Shown here: piece by piece, positions 9,755-17,555 of the stretch
How the letters are laid out: each line of letters opens with the position of its first letter
Numbering within the stretch: position 1 is the stretch's first letter
The notes under the pieces: model-generated
The model's input: the letters and a program-made list of their open reading frames with translations, nothing else
Databases searched by the model: none
Told to the model about the DNA's origin: nothing
NCBI GenBank assembly: GCA_018066225.1
Contig: JAGHRU010000059.1
Coordinates: 1 to 18,179 of the forward strand
Source: Candidatus Equimonas enterica
GTDB lineage: Bacteria; Bacteroidota; Bacteroidia; Bacteroidales; Bacteroidaceae
Length of the DNA stretch: 18,179 nucleotides
Reading direction: 5' to 3'
Position numbers and translations under genes: made by a program

Positions 9755-11188
9755 TTAATGTGACGCGCCGTCTTTGGGTATCTTCCCAAACAGCGCAAAT
9801 AGGATGCTCATGAAGGGGCTTATGATATTGAAAAAGCAGAAAGGAAGATAGACAAGGGTTGGTACGCCGAGGACTGTAGATTGGGTCATGCCACAGGCTG
9901 TCCATGGAATGAGGACGGAGGTGACAGTGGCAGAGTCCTCTGTGGAACGACTCAGGAGTTCTGGCTGATAGCCTCTCTCGGCGTATTCTTCCTTGTAGAT
10001 TGACGCGTTCATGATGATGGACAGGAACTGGTCGCCCATAATAAGGTTGAGCAGCACGCCTGACACAACCGTTGAGGTGACGAGTGAGAATGTGTTGTGG
10101 ATGGTATTAAGAAGAATACGCGTGAGGCTCTTGAGCATGCCCGACGCCACCATACACGAGCCGAAGCACATGGCACAAAGTATGAGCCATACGGTGTCGA
10201 GCATTCCTGCCATTCCTCGTGTGGCAACGAGGTCATTGACTTCTGCAAATCCCGTATCAAGTTGTGTGCTGGAATAGCACACTTTCAGCAAACCGATGAA
10301 GATGCTGCCAGGCGTTGCGCTTTGCGTGCCTGTTATTTCCATCAGAGCGTCTGTTTGCAGCACGATGGCGCACACGATGGCGGCTATGGATGAAAGGGTA
10401 AGCGTGATGAACGATGGCACTTTCTTCCATATCAGAATTCCGGTGAAAAGAGGAACAAGGAATGTCCATACGGTGATATGGAAACTGTGCTCCAAACCTT
10501 CGAGATAGATGCTTGGTTCAACCCTTTCGCCAGAGAACCAAAAGCCCATGATGAGATAAAGCAGAAGGCTAATGGTGATGCTCGGCACAGTGGTGTGCAT
10601 CATGCAACGGATGTGCTTGAAGAGGTCGGCACCAGAGACGGAAGAGGCGAGCACGGTGGTGTCGGACATAGGCGATATTTTATCGCCGAAATACGCTCCG
10701 GATATAATGGCACCTGCCGTAAATGCCTCTGGAATGTTGAGCGCATTGCCTATGCCAAGCAGCGCAATACCTATCGTGGCTATTGTCGTCCACGATGTGC
10801 CAGTCATCAGCGATACCAAAGCAGAAATGATGCAAGCGCACGGTAGGAAGAGAGACGGGGTGATAATCTGCACACCATAATATATTAAGGTAGGTACGAC
10901 GCCGCTAATCATCCATGTGCTGGACATCACGCCGATGAGCAACAAGATAAGTATCGACACAGAGGTGTCGCCAATGGTTGTCTTGATGCTGTCCTCAAAT
11001 ACCTGCCATTGGGTGCGATAGATAGACATGGAGAGTGCCACGCAGACGGCGGTTGCTATCATCATGGCTATCTGGCTCGCACCGCTGAGCGCATCATCGG
11101 GAAGCATCCTCATTACCGTCGCTATCATGGCAATCAGTACGAGGAGCGGTATGATGGAGATGAGTGGGTGTGGAATTTGCTGTTTCAT
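9755..11188 (-). CDS. nhaC: NhaC-family Na+/H+ antiporter
   Basis: 477 residues, an inner-membrane protein with about 11-12 hydrophobic segments. It is expected to exchange cytoplasmic Na+ for external protons. Family features visible are 'LTGTSWTTIATIG'-type 'MTGTSWTTIATIGIALLG' in the middle membrane region, 'GAYFGDKISPMSDTTVLASSVSGAD' (the polar, ion-path segment), and a C-terminal repeat of the type 'WTACGMTQSTVLGVPTLVYLP'. I chose ATG 11188 ('MKQQIPHPLISIIPLL'). The longer frame from 11239 adds 17 polar residues and would overlap the end of the upstream gene, whereas 11188 leaves a 37-base gap. NhaC is the family name; malate/lactate-coupled antiporters (MleN) are close relatives and cannot be excluded. 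Confidence 0.88.
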   Translation of the reverse strand: MKQQIPHPLISIIPLLVLIAMIATVMRMLPDDALSGASQIAMMIATAVCVALSMSIYRTQWQVFEDSIKTTIGDTSVSILILLLIGVMSSTWMISGVVPTLIYYGVQIITPSLFLPCACIISALVSLMTGTSWTTIATIGIALLGIGNALNIPEAFTAGAIISGAYFGDKISPMSDTTVLASSVSGADLFKHIRCMMHTTVPSITISLLLYLIMGFWFSGERVEPSIYLEGLEHSFHITVWTFLVPLFTGILIWKKVPSFITLTLSSIAAIVCAIVLQTDALMEITGTQSATPGSIFIGLLKVCYSSTQLDTGFAEVNDLVATRGMAGMLDTVWLILCAMCFGSCMVASGMLKSLTRILLNTIHNTFSLVTSTVVSGVLLNLIMGDQFLSIIMNASIYKEEYAERGYQPELLSRSTEDSATVTSVLIPWTACGMTQSTVLGVPTLVYLPFCFFNIISPFMSILFALFGKIPKDGASH

Positions 11189-11225
11189 CGTTTTATGGTT
11201 ATATAATGATGAATAATAAAGCCTC

Positions 11226-12665
11226 TCACGGCTTGGCATACCTAAACAGCAGCACGCGGCCTCGGGTGTCGCAACTCTTATGCGAACTGGTATAGATATG
11301 CGTCAGATGCACATCGGGGTTTGCGTGGCGGAAAGCCTCCACATGGCTATCGGTCAAGAGAAGATAGCCTGCATGGGGTGTCGTCTCGCCCCACACGCCC
11401 ACGCCATCGTGCAGATAATAGTTGATCGTAAAGAAGTGCATAGGATTGCCCGGAGCACTCCCTGCCACATAACTCGTAAGATGTTCGCGTCCGGAGATTT
11501 TGACGACCTCGCGCGCTATGTCGCGGTCGCTACGCGGATTCATCATCAGTGGGAGAACGACGGCAAAGGCTACAAGCCACAACGCTTGCACGCCGCCCAA
11601 CGCCCAACGCCACCAGCGCTGGCCGAGGTCGCGAAGATAGAGCGCAAGAAACCATGCTGAGAATGGATAGACAGGCAGGAGGTAAACCCCGCGCTTACTC
11701 TTGGGAATGCAGTAAAAGACAAAGATGATGACGAAAGCGGCGAGACTGAAAAAATTAACTGGTGACATCGTGCGAAGCCTCTGCCCAAGCACGGAGAACG
11801 ACAAGCGCTTATCGTTTCCCATCGGACACTTCTGCTTGATCCATTTCACCAGCGCAACGAGCGACCACGGTAGCCAACCCGCCAGTATCATCTCCACATT
11901 GTACCACCACGGATTTTCGTGACTGGCATAAGACATCTTGCCGAGGAAACGATCGATATTTTCTTCGCGCACCAAGGCCAAGAAGTGTTCGCCGCCCTGC
12001 TGATAGGCCGCCCAATACCACAGAGCAGGCAGCACAAGTGCGGCAAGGCCACACCCCACCATAGCGCAACAACTGCGCCAAAATCCCCTGCCCCGCAGCC
12101 AGAGATAGGCTCCCGTCACTGCACATGGCAGCAACATCGCTACGGGACCTTTGGTCAGCGTGCCGATGCTCATCATCAGTATAGCCAGCCACGGCACACC
12201 ACGCCGCTGCTTTTCCGCCCAATCGGCGAAAGCCAGCAATGCGCCGACGATGCCCAAGGTGAGCACCATATCTACACGACAAGCAAAGGCGGCACGCCAC
12301 ACCTCAAAGCATGTCAAGCAAAGCAGCGTCGCCAGCAACGCCGTGCCAGTGTCGCTGCGTTTGCGATAGAAACGAAACATCCACACCAGCATGATGATGG
12401 CCGCCAATGCAGAAGGGAAACGTGCTGTCCATTCCGTCACATCGCCAAAAGGCAACGACGACGTCGCCACACACCAATGGAAGAAAGGTGGCTTATAGGC
12501 CATCTCGCCGCCATTGTTGGTAGGCAAAATCCAGTTGTGCTGGGCAAGCATAGTCTGCGCCACCACAGCCTCACGGGGCTCACCACGGGTGTAGAAATCC
12601 GTCAGAGCCAGCCAAGGCAAGATGACCAACGCGAGATAGAGGATGAGGCGTTTCGTGGCTTTCAT
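11226..12665 (-). CDS. GT39/ArnT-like polyprenyl-phosphate-sugar glycosyltransferase
   Basis: 479 residues, multi-spanning membrane protein of the dolichyl-phosphate-mannose-protein mannosyltransferase/ArnT superfamily. These enzymes take a sugar from a polyprenyl-phosphate carrier on the periplasmic face and pass it to lipid A, glycan or protein. The signature first periplasmic loop is present: D23 in 'LTDFYTRGEPREAVVAQTML', then 'YKPPFFHW', then 'RVDMVLTLG' and 'GTLTKGPVAMLLP'. About 11 membrane segments are followed by a soluble C-terminal region from about residue 390. It overlaps the upstream GT2 gene by 4 bases (ATG over TGA), so the two are translationally coupled. The sugar and acceptor cannot be read from sequence; calling it arnT would go too far. 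Confidence 0.88.
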   Translation of the reverse strand: MKATKRLILYLALVILPWLALTDFYTRGEPREAVVAQTMLAQHNWILPTNNGGEMAYKPPFFHWCVATSSLPFGDVTEWTARFPSALAAIIMLVWMFRFYRKRSDTGTALLATLLCLTCFEVWRAAFACRVDMVLTLGIVGALLAFADWAEKQRRGVPWLAILMMSIGTLTKGPVAMLLPCAVTGAYLWLRGRGFWRSCCAMVGCGLAALVLPALWYWAAYQQGGEHFLALVREENIDRFLGKMSYASHENPWWYNVEMILAGWLPWSLVALVKWIKQKCPMGNDKRLSFSVLGQRLRTMSPVNFFSLAAFVIIFVFYCIPKSKRGVYLLPVYPFSAWFLALYLRDLGQRWWRWALGGVQALWLVAFAVVLPLMMNPRSDRDIAREVVKISGREHLTSYVAGSAPGNPMHFFTINYYLHDGVGVWGETTPHAGYLLLTDSHVEAFRHANPDVHLTHIYTSSHKSCDTRGRVLLFRYAKP

Positions 12666-13594
12666 GAGCGTGCGGTAGTAGTCGTTTCTTGTATGAAATA
12701 GCGCGGACGACGCTTTACCTCCATATAAATCTTACCTATATACTCGCCCGTGACGCCGATAGCCACGAGCAGGACGCCCCCCACGAGCCAAACAGACATC
12801 AACAGCGATGTCCAGCCAGGCAGGCTACGGCCAAGGACATAAGAGGTAAGCGCATAAATCATAACCCCAAAAGCCACAAGAATGAAGCAAAGCCCTATGC
12901 CATGTATCCAGCGCAGTGGCTGAATGCTGAAGCTCGTGATGCCATCAAGGGCAAAATTGAGCATCTTCGTCAGCGGATACTTGCTTTCACCTGCGAAACG
13001 CTCCTTACGATCGTAATACTCTATGCGGGTATTGAAGCCCAACATCGGCACGATGCCACGGAGGAAGAGGTTGCGCTCGGGATAACTCAACAACGCTTCT
13101 AAAGCCCGACGGCTGAGCAGGCGGAAGTCAGCGTGGTTATAGACCGTACCGCTACCAAGGCTGTTCATAAGGCGGTAGAAAGCCAGTGCCGTCCACCGCT
13201 TGAAACGCGTATCGGTGGTGCGCTCACGACGTACGCCATATACCACGTCGTCACCAGCGCGAAAATCGCTTATCATGCGCGGTATGACCGCAATGTCGTC
13301 CTGCAAGTCGGCATCGATGCTCACTACGGCTTCGGCACCGAGTTGCAGTGCCTGCTCCATGCCAGCCCAGAGTGCCTGCTGATGTCCCACGTTGTGAGCC
13401 AAGCGCACGCCTTCTACGCTGTCATATTGCTTCGACAAACTGCGTATGATGTCCCAAGTCGTGTCGCGACTGCCGTCATCTACATAGAGCACCTTCGTAG
13501 GTTCGGACGTTGCAGTCAGCATGGCAGAGAGTTGCCGCGTCGTTTCGTGCAGCACCTCCTGCTCATTGTAGCAGGGTATGACGATATATATCAT
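12662..13594 (-). CDS. GT2 polyprenyl-phosphate glycosyltransferase (GtrB/ArnC-like)
   Basis: 310 residues. It should transfer a sugar from a nucleotide sugar to undecaprenyl phosphate at the cytoplasmic face of the inner membrane. The GT-A fold is clear: 'IVIPCYNEQEVL' at 4-15, DDGS at 39-42, 'VSIDADLQDD' with the metal-binding DAD at 94-96, and 'ERFAGESKYPLTKML' around 200-215. Two C-terminal membrane helices ('IGLCFILVAFGVMIYAL' and 'LLMSVWLVGGVLLVAIGVTG') and a basic tail 'KIYMEVKRRPRYF' complete the GtrB/CsbB/DPM1-like layout. The product is the natural donor for the GT39 enzyme encoded next. The start lies only 10 bases from the left arm of the inverted-repeat element, so that element holds its immediate upstream control region. 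Confidence 0.92.
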   Translation of the reverse strand: MIYIVIPCYNEQEVLHETTRQLSAMLTATSEPTKVLYVDDGSRDTTWDIIRSLSKQYDSVEGVRLAHNVGHQQALWAGMEQALQLGAEAVVSIDADLQDDIAVIPRMISDFRAGDDVVYGVRRERTTDTRFKRWTALAFYRLMNSLGSGTVYNHADFRLLSRRALEALLSYPERNLFLRGIVPMLGFNTRIEYYDRKERFAGESKYPLTKMLNFALDGITSFSIQPLRWIHGIGLCFILVAFGVMIYALTSYVLGRSLPGWTSLLMSVWLVGGVLLVAIGVTGEYIGKIYMEVKRRPRYFIQETTTTARS

Positions 13595-13603
13595 GGCTTA
13601 CGC

Positions 13604-13807
13604 TTAAGGTAGGTTCTATAAATTAGTGTTATATTTGTTCAAAGTAGTTTTCTACGCCTCTACTCGGCCGCTTTGGGGCTCTTCTCTCGCATCTTTTCTG
13701 CCTTTCATTCAGTCACGGTGCCCGCACCGCTCCCTCATGAAAGAAAGAAATCTGCGTCGGAGTAGCCGCAAAAATCGTCACGAGCTAATTCATAGAGCCT
13801 ACCTTAA
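13604..13807. repeat. 204-bp element bounded by 23-bp inverted repeats
   Basis: The arms at 13604-13626 and 13785-13807 match at 21 of 23 positions (core TTAAGGTAGG…TCTAT…AATTAG) and enclose 158 bases without a gene. The right arm overlaps the end of gtrA and supplies its last codons (K-V-G-S-M-N-stop). Read on the plus strand, the left arm would encode K-V-G-S-I-N-stop, so flipping the segment would keep the gtrA frame. The interior has further symmetry: CTACTC 13660-13665 with GAGTAG 13760-13765; CTTTCAT 13702-13708 with ATGAAAG 13737-13743, nested around CGGTG/CACCG at 13716-13729. A TATATTTG box sits just inside the left arm. It is either a fold-back (MITE-like) element or an invertible control segment; the two arm mismatches favour the former. 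Confidence 0.7.
13630..13637 (+). promoter_or_regulatory. Candidate -7 box TATATTTG inside the inverted-repeat element
   Basis: An exact TAnnTTTG match four bases inside the left arm, reading rightwards: away from the GT2 gene and antisense to gtrA. No TTTG -33 box is seen at the expected distance, which would fall within the arm. If the element were inverted, this box would face the GT2-GT39-nhaC genes. Confidence 0.3.
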
Positions 13808-14174
13808 ATAAGTATCTGACAAGTAAGAAATTAACGGGAACAGCGATGGCATAGACTGGTAGCGGCGCAAGCCCTTTGGCCACTCCCAGCCAAAGAAAGA
13901 GATTGAGCAACACGAAGTGCAACACGAAATTGGCGGCATGTGCGCCTGCCATGCCCACAAAGCGCGCCCACGAAGGACGGGTGTGGAAGGTGAAATAGCA
14001 AGTAGCCAGATAGTTGCCGCAGAAACTGGCGACATAGCCCACAGCATAGGCAATGTTGGTAGGCATGGCATCTATCAGCAACATATATATAAGGTAATGC
14101 AGCAGCGTCGCCACTGCGCCTACCACGGAGAAACGCACTGCCTCTGCTATGGTGCGTGCGCGTTGCTGTCTCAT
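13785..14174 (-). CDS. gtrA: GtrA-family membrane protein (putative polyprenyl-phosphate-sugar flippase)
   Basis: 129 residues with four predicted membrane helices, the standard GtrA size and fold. The N-terminus 'AEAVRFSVVGAVATLLHYLIYMLL' and 'GYVASFCGNYLATCYFTF' are typical of the family, as is the closing 'VPVNFLLVRYLFK'. GtrA-like proteins are thought to flip undecaprenyl-phosphate-linked sugars across the inner membrane. The gene starts 12 bases after the asd stop, so the two are probably co-transcribed. The last five residues (V-G-S-M-N) come from the right arm of the inverted-repeat element, suggesting that the natural end, soon after 'LFK', was replaced on insertion. Confidence 0.88.
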   Translation of the reverse strand: MRQQRARTIAEAVRFSVVGAVATLLHYLIYMLLIDAMPTNIAYAVGYVASFCGNYLATCYFTFHTRPSWARFVGMAGAHAANFVLHFVLLNLFLWLGVAKGLAPLPVYAIAVPVNFLLVRYLFKVGSMN

Positions 14175-14186
14175 GAGATGCGTGGT

Positions 14187-15194
14187 TTACAGCCCTTTGC
14201 TGATGATATACTCGGCTATCTGCACTGCGTTGAGGGCTGCACCCTTGCGTATCTGGTCGCTAACGAGCCAGAAGGTGAGGCCACAGGGATTGGCAAGGTC
14301 CTTACGGATGCGACCTACATAGACATCGTCGCAGCCCGAGAGGAAGAGCGGCATAGGATATTGCTGCTTGGCAGGGTCGTCACACAGCGTCAAGCCGTCG
14401 CCCCCAGCGATGGCTCTGCGCACCTCATCCACCGCGAGGGGACGCTCCGTCTCCACCCAGATGGCTTCGCTATGTGCACGCAGCGATGGCACACGCACAC
14501 ACATGGCCGACACCGCTATGTCGGAGTGCATTATCTTGCGCGTCTCATTGTACATCTTCATCTCCTCCTTGGTATAGCCATTGTCGGTGAAGACATCTAT
14601 CTGCGGTATGACATTGTAGGCGAGTTGATAGGGGAACTTCTCCACGGTGGGCTCCTCGCCACGCACGATTTGTGCGTACTGCTCCTGCAACTCCTGCATG
14701 GCCATTGCCCCTGCGCCACTGGCCGACTGATAGGAGGCGATATGGACACGCCGAATGTGGCTGAGGCGCTCGATGGCTTGCAGCGCCACCACCATCATAA
14801 TAGTGGTGCAGTTGGGGTTGGCGATGATGCCGCGAGGGCGCGAAAGCGCGTCCTCGGCATTGACTTCGGGCACGACGAGCGGCACATCGTCTGCCATACG
14901 AAACGCCGAAGAGTTGTCTATCATGACCGCGCCGTAACGCGTGATGTCGTCGGCAAAGTCACGCGACACGCCGCCACCAGCCGAGACAAAGGCGATGTCG
15001 ATGTCACGAAAATCCTCTGTGCCGTGCTGCAACAGACGCACGGTGTAGTCTATACCCGCAAAGGAGCAGGTGCTCCCTGCACTGCGACTACTGCCGAAGA
15101 GGCGCAAAGCGTCAATGGGAAACTTGCGCTGCGAGAGTACACGCAGCAACTCTTGACCGACGGCACCTGATGCGCCCACAATAGCGATATTCAT
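14187..15194 (-). CDS. asd: Aspartate-semialdehyde dehydrogenase
   Basis: 335 residues. It reduces aspartyl phosphate to aspartate semialdehyde with NADPH, the branch point to lysine/diaminopimelate, threonine and methionine. The Rossmann loop 'VGASGAVGQELL' is at 6-17. The catalytic cysteine is C129 in 'NPNCTT', Q156 lies in 'SYQSASGAG', and the substrate-binding motif 'RVPSLRAHSEA' has H241. I set the start at ATG 15194 ('MNIAIVGASG'). The open frame runs on to 15449, but the extra 85 residues are unrelated to the family and overlap the divergent antiporter gene. It is the first gene of a minus-strand run with gtrA. Confidence 0.96.
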   Translation of the reverse strand: MNIAIVGASGAVGQELLRVLSQRKFPIDALRLFGSSRSAGSTCSFAGIDYTVRLLQHGTEDFRDIDIAFVSAGGGVSRDFADDITRYGAVMIDNSSAFRMADDVPLVVPEVNAEDALSRPRGIIANPNCTTIMMVVALQAIERLSHIRRVHIASYQSASGAGAMAMQELQEQYAQIVRGEEPTVEKFPYQLAYNVIPQIDVFTDNGYTKEEMKMYNETRKIMHSDIAVSAMCVRVPSLRAHSEAIWVETERPLAVDEVRRAIAGGDGLTLCDDPAKQQYPMPLFLSGCDDVYVGRIRKDLANPCGLTFWLVSDQIRKGAALNAVQIAEYIISKGL

Positions 15195-15229
15195 ATAGCA
15201 GTGTAGTGTTGAGAAACATATTTCGGGTG

Positions 15230-15237
15230 CAAAGTAA
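15230..15237 (-). promoter_or_regulatory. Candidate asd promoter -7 region
   Basis: The minus strand reads TTACTTTG, close to but not an exact TAnnTTTG, about 35 bases before the asd ATG. A clear -33 element is not seen. It shares a 118-base divergent intergenic region with the antiporter promoter. Confidence 0.3.
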
Positions 15238-15280
15238 CAAAAAATCTCCCACACAGCACCATTTTTTGCGCAGAAACTTG

Positions 15281-15288
15281 TAATTTTG
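15281..15288 (+). promoter_or_regulatory. Candidate antiporter promoter -7 box TAATTTTG
   Basis: An exact TAnnTTTG box 25 bases upstream of the predicted TTG start, giving a very short leader. TTTG occurs at 15265-15268 but is only 12 bases away, closer than the usual 19-21. Confidence 0.4.
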
Positions 15289-15312
15289 CAGCGATAAAAA
15301 CATACACTGCCC

Positions 15313-17301
15313 TTGTTTACAAGCCCCACTTGGATATTCTTTGTCGTGCTCTGCATCATCCTCTTTGCGCCGATGTTGCTGGAGCGTATGCGCATTCCCT
15401 CCGTAGTAGGCATGATAGCCGCAGGTGTCATCATCGGGCCGCACGGCACGGGGGTGTTGAGTTACGACAGTTCGTTTGAGCTCTTTGGCAAGGTTGGCAT
15501 CTACTACATCATGTTCTTGGCCTCGCTGGAGATGAACCTTCACGAGGTGAGCCGCATCCGTGGCAAGGCCTTGCTCTTTGGGCTGCTCACCTTCGCCTGT
15601 CCTATGCTCATTGGTCTGGGAGTCAATACAGCCATGGGCTACGGCCTCGCAGCGGCTATACTGATGGCGGCAATGTACGCTTCCCACACGCTCATCGCCT
15701 ATCCCCAGGTGATGCGCTACGGTCTCTCGCGCTTGCAGTCGGTCAATCTGGCGGTAGGTGGCACCATCGTGGCCGACACGCTGACGCTGCTGGTGCTGGC
15801 CGTCATTGCTGGCCTCTTCCAGCCAGATGCAGGTCAGTGGGAGTGGGCATGGCTCTTGGGCAAGGTGGTCAGCATCGGGCTTGGCATCCTGCTCGTTGTG
15901 CCACGCATCTGCCGCTACTTCTTCCGCCTCTACAATGATGTGGTGGTGCAGTTTGTCGGCGTGCTTGCCCTCGTCTTTCTCGGCGCAGGCCTTATGGAGT
16001 GGGTCGGCATGGACGGTATCCTCGGTGCATTCCTCACGGGCATAGCCCTCAACCGCAACATCCCGCCGTCGTCGCCGCTAATGAACCAGATAGGCTTCGT
16101 AGGCAACGCCCTCTTCATCCCCTATTTCCTCATCGGCGTGGGCATGACGGTCGATATTGGCAGTTTCGTCCACGACCCCAAGTGCTGCCTACTGGCATTG
16201 ACCATGATAGCCACCTGCTGCGTGGGCAAATGGCTGGCCGCACTGCTCACGGGTGTCTGCTTCGGCTACGGACGCAGCGAGCGTCGCCTCATCTTTGGGC
16301 TCACCAGTGCGCGTGCTGCTGCCACGCTGGCCATCGTCCTGGCAGGGCACAGCATCGTTCTGCCCTCTGGTGCGCCGCTCTTTGGCGACGAAGTGGTGGG
16401 AGCTGCCATGGCCCTCATCCTCGTGACGTGCAGCGTGTCGTCGCTCACCACCGAGAGTGCTGCACGCGCTATGGTGCTCGGTGGCAATATGTCGCAACCC
16501 GAGAGGAGCGAGACGGGGCGCATACTCGTCGCACTTGGCAATCCCGATATGGTCGATGCAGTGATGGGGACAGCCCTTGTGATGCGCACGCCGCACGAGC
16601 TCTCGCCACTGGCAGCCCTGCATATCGTGCTCGAAGACAATGCTGCGCTGCGCAAGCGCGGCCACGACATACTCGACAAAGCCGGCCGCATCGCCCTCGG
16701 CGCAGGCGTCAAGCTGACCACGCAGTGTCGCTGGTCGGTCAATTCCATCACGGGCATCACCCATAGTGCTCGCGAACTGGAAGCCACCGATGTGCTCATC
16801 GGCATGCACCACAAGGTGAAGGCTTCGGAGTCGCTGCTGGGCACGTTTACCATGGACCTTATGGCTGCTCTCCCGCAGCAGATCATCGTGTGCCGCACCC
16901 TCGTGCCTGTCAGCACCGTGCGCCACCTCCACCTCGTCGCGCCGCGCAAGGGTGAGTTCGACCCGGGCTTCTCGGCGTGGACGGAGCGTGTGGCCTATCT
17001 GGCGGAGCAGATATGCTGCCGCATGACGGTGTATAGCGGCAAGGAGACGCTGCGGCGCATAGAGGAGACATGGCGGCAGAAAGGGCATAAGTTGCAAGCA
17101 GAGTATGTCGATTACTTGGAGTGGCACGACTTCCTGCCGCTCTCGCGCCGTATGCGCCAAGACCACATCGCCGTCTTCATCCTCGCCCGTGAGGGGCTGC
17201 CTTCGCGCCACAACTACATGGCGCACCTGCCCGAGCAGATAGAGCGTTACTTCTCGATGCGTAGCGTGACGGTCATCATGCCGCCGCAGGCTGGGCTGTA
17301 A
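15313..17301 (+). CDS. CPA2-family cation:proton antiporter with C-terminal cytosolic domain
   Basis: 662 residues. The N-terminal ~385 residues are hydrophobic, about 12 helices, with CPA2 features: 'RIPSVVGMIAAGVIIGPHG', 'FLASLEMNLHEV', 'LAVGGTIVADTLTLLVL' with the ion-path Asp, 'DGILGAFLTGIALNRNIP' and 'FLIGVGMTVDIGSF'. It should exchange Na+ or K+ for H+. The C-terminal ~270 residues are soluble and look like two universal-stress-protein-type units ('RILVALGNPDMVDAVMGTAL' and 'HLHLVAPRKGEFDPGF') rather than a TrkA-N domain. The start is TTG at 15313: no ATG occurs before the first helix, the frame meets a stop at 15295-15297, and the next ATG would cut into helix 1. Divergently transcribed from asd. 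Confidence 0.9.
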   Translation: MFTSPTWIFFVVLCIILFAPMLLERMRIPSVVGMIAAGVIIGPHGTGVLSYDSSFELFGKVGIYYIMFLASLEMNLHEVSRIRGKALLFGLLTFACPMLIGLGVNTAMGYGLAAAILMAAMYASHTLIAYPQVMRYGLSRLQSVNLAVGGTIVADTLTLLVLAVIAGLFQPDAGQWEWAWLLGKVVSIGLGILLVVPRICRYFFRLYNDVVVQFVGVLALVFLGAGLMEWVGMDGILGAFLTGIALNRNIPPSSPLMNQIGFVGNALFIPYFLIGVGMTVDIGSFVHDPKCCLLALTMIATCCVGKWLAALLTGVCFGYGRSERRLIFGLTSARAAATLAIVLAGHSIVLPSGAPLFGDEVVGAAMALILVTCSVSSLTTESAARAMVLGGNMSQPERSETGRILVALGNPDMVDAVMGTALVMRTPHELSPLAALHIVLEDNAALRKRGHDILDKAGRIALGAGVKLTTQCRWSVNSITGITHSARELEATDVLIGMHHKVKASESLLGTFTMDLMAALPQQIIVCRTLVPVSTVRHLHLVAPRKGEFDPGFSAWTERVAYLAEQICCRMTVYSGKETLRRIEETWRQKGHKLQAEYVDYLEWHDFLPLSRRMRQDHIAVFILAREGLPSRHNYMAHLPEQIERYFSMRSVTVIMPPQAGL

Positions 17302-17313
17302 ACACTACCACAC

Positions 17314-17369
17314 AAAAAAAGGCAGGGCGCGAGCAGCACTGTCTCCCGACAGCGGCTACCCGCGTTGCC
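17314..17369 (-). terminator. Long imperfect hairpin followed by seven T's on the minus strand
   Basis: Arms 17321-17343 and 17348-17369 pair imperfectly (GGCA…CTGTC with GACAG…TGCC) around a TCCC loop. Reading leftwards, the stem is followed by T7 (A 17314-17320 on the plus strand), the classic intrinsic-terminator form. It lies downstream of the minus-strand FISUMP gene and could end its transcript, or end a short RNA from the box at 17382-17389. On the plus strand no T-run follows, so it is a weaker terminator for the antiporter. Confidence 0.6.
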
Positions 17370-17555
17370 TGCGGCAAATAACAAAGATATTTATAACGCG
17401 ATGCGCTCATCGTCTGCCTCTACTCTGAAAGGCGGGCAGGGGCTCGCAGACAGACTGTTTCACAACACCCTGCGCGCGGGCGGGGCTGCCGATGGCGCAA
17501 CTTTGCACATTAAACGTTACTAACTATAATATAATATATTCACGCTTTGTCGCGG
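17370..17555. other. GC-rich structured intergenic region
   Basis: No credible ORF. The minus strand has TATCTTTG at 17382-17389, an exact TAnnTTTG box that would start an RNA about 60 bases before the T7 of the hairpin to its left. A second fold is possible (GTCTGC 17412-17417 with GCAGAC 17446-17451, with inner CTGCC/GGCAG pairing). The last 40 bases before the FISUMP stop are AT-rich. Confidence 0.35.

Noticed and set aside
11919..12701. Plus-strand frame of 260 codons opposite the GT39 gene
   Set aside because: Polar, repetitive translation without domains; the minus-strand gene has family motifs across the same bases.
13917..15170. Plus-strand frame of 417 codons across asd and gtrA
   Set aside because: His- and Ala/Gly-rich low-complexity translation opposite two well-supported genes; no domain.
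15195..15449. 85-residue N-terminal extension of the asd frame
   Set aside because: It is unrelated to the family and overlaps the divergent antiporter; the MNIAIVGASG start at 15194 fits the known N-terminus.
16189..17226. Minus-strand frame of 345 codons antisense to the antiporter
   Set aside because: A shadow of a GC-rich gene; His/Arg-rich, no domain, and the sense-strand protein is clear.
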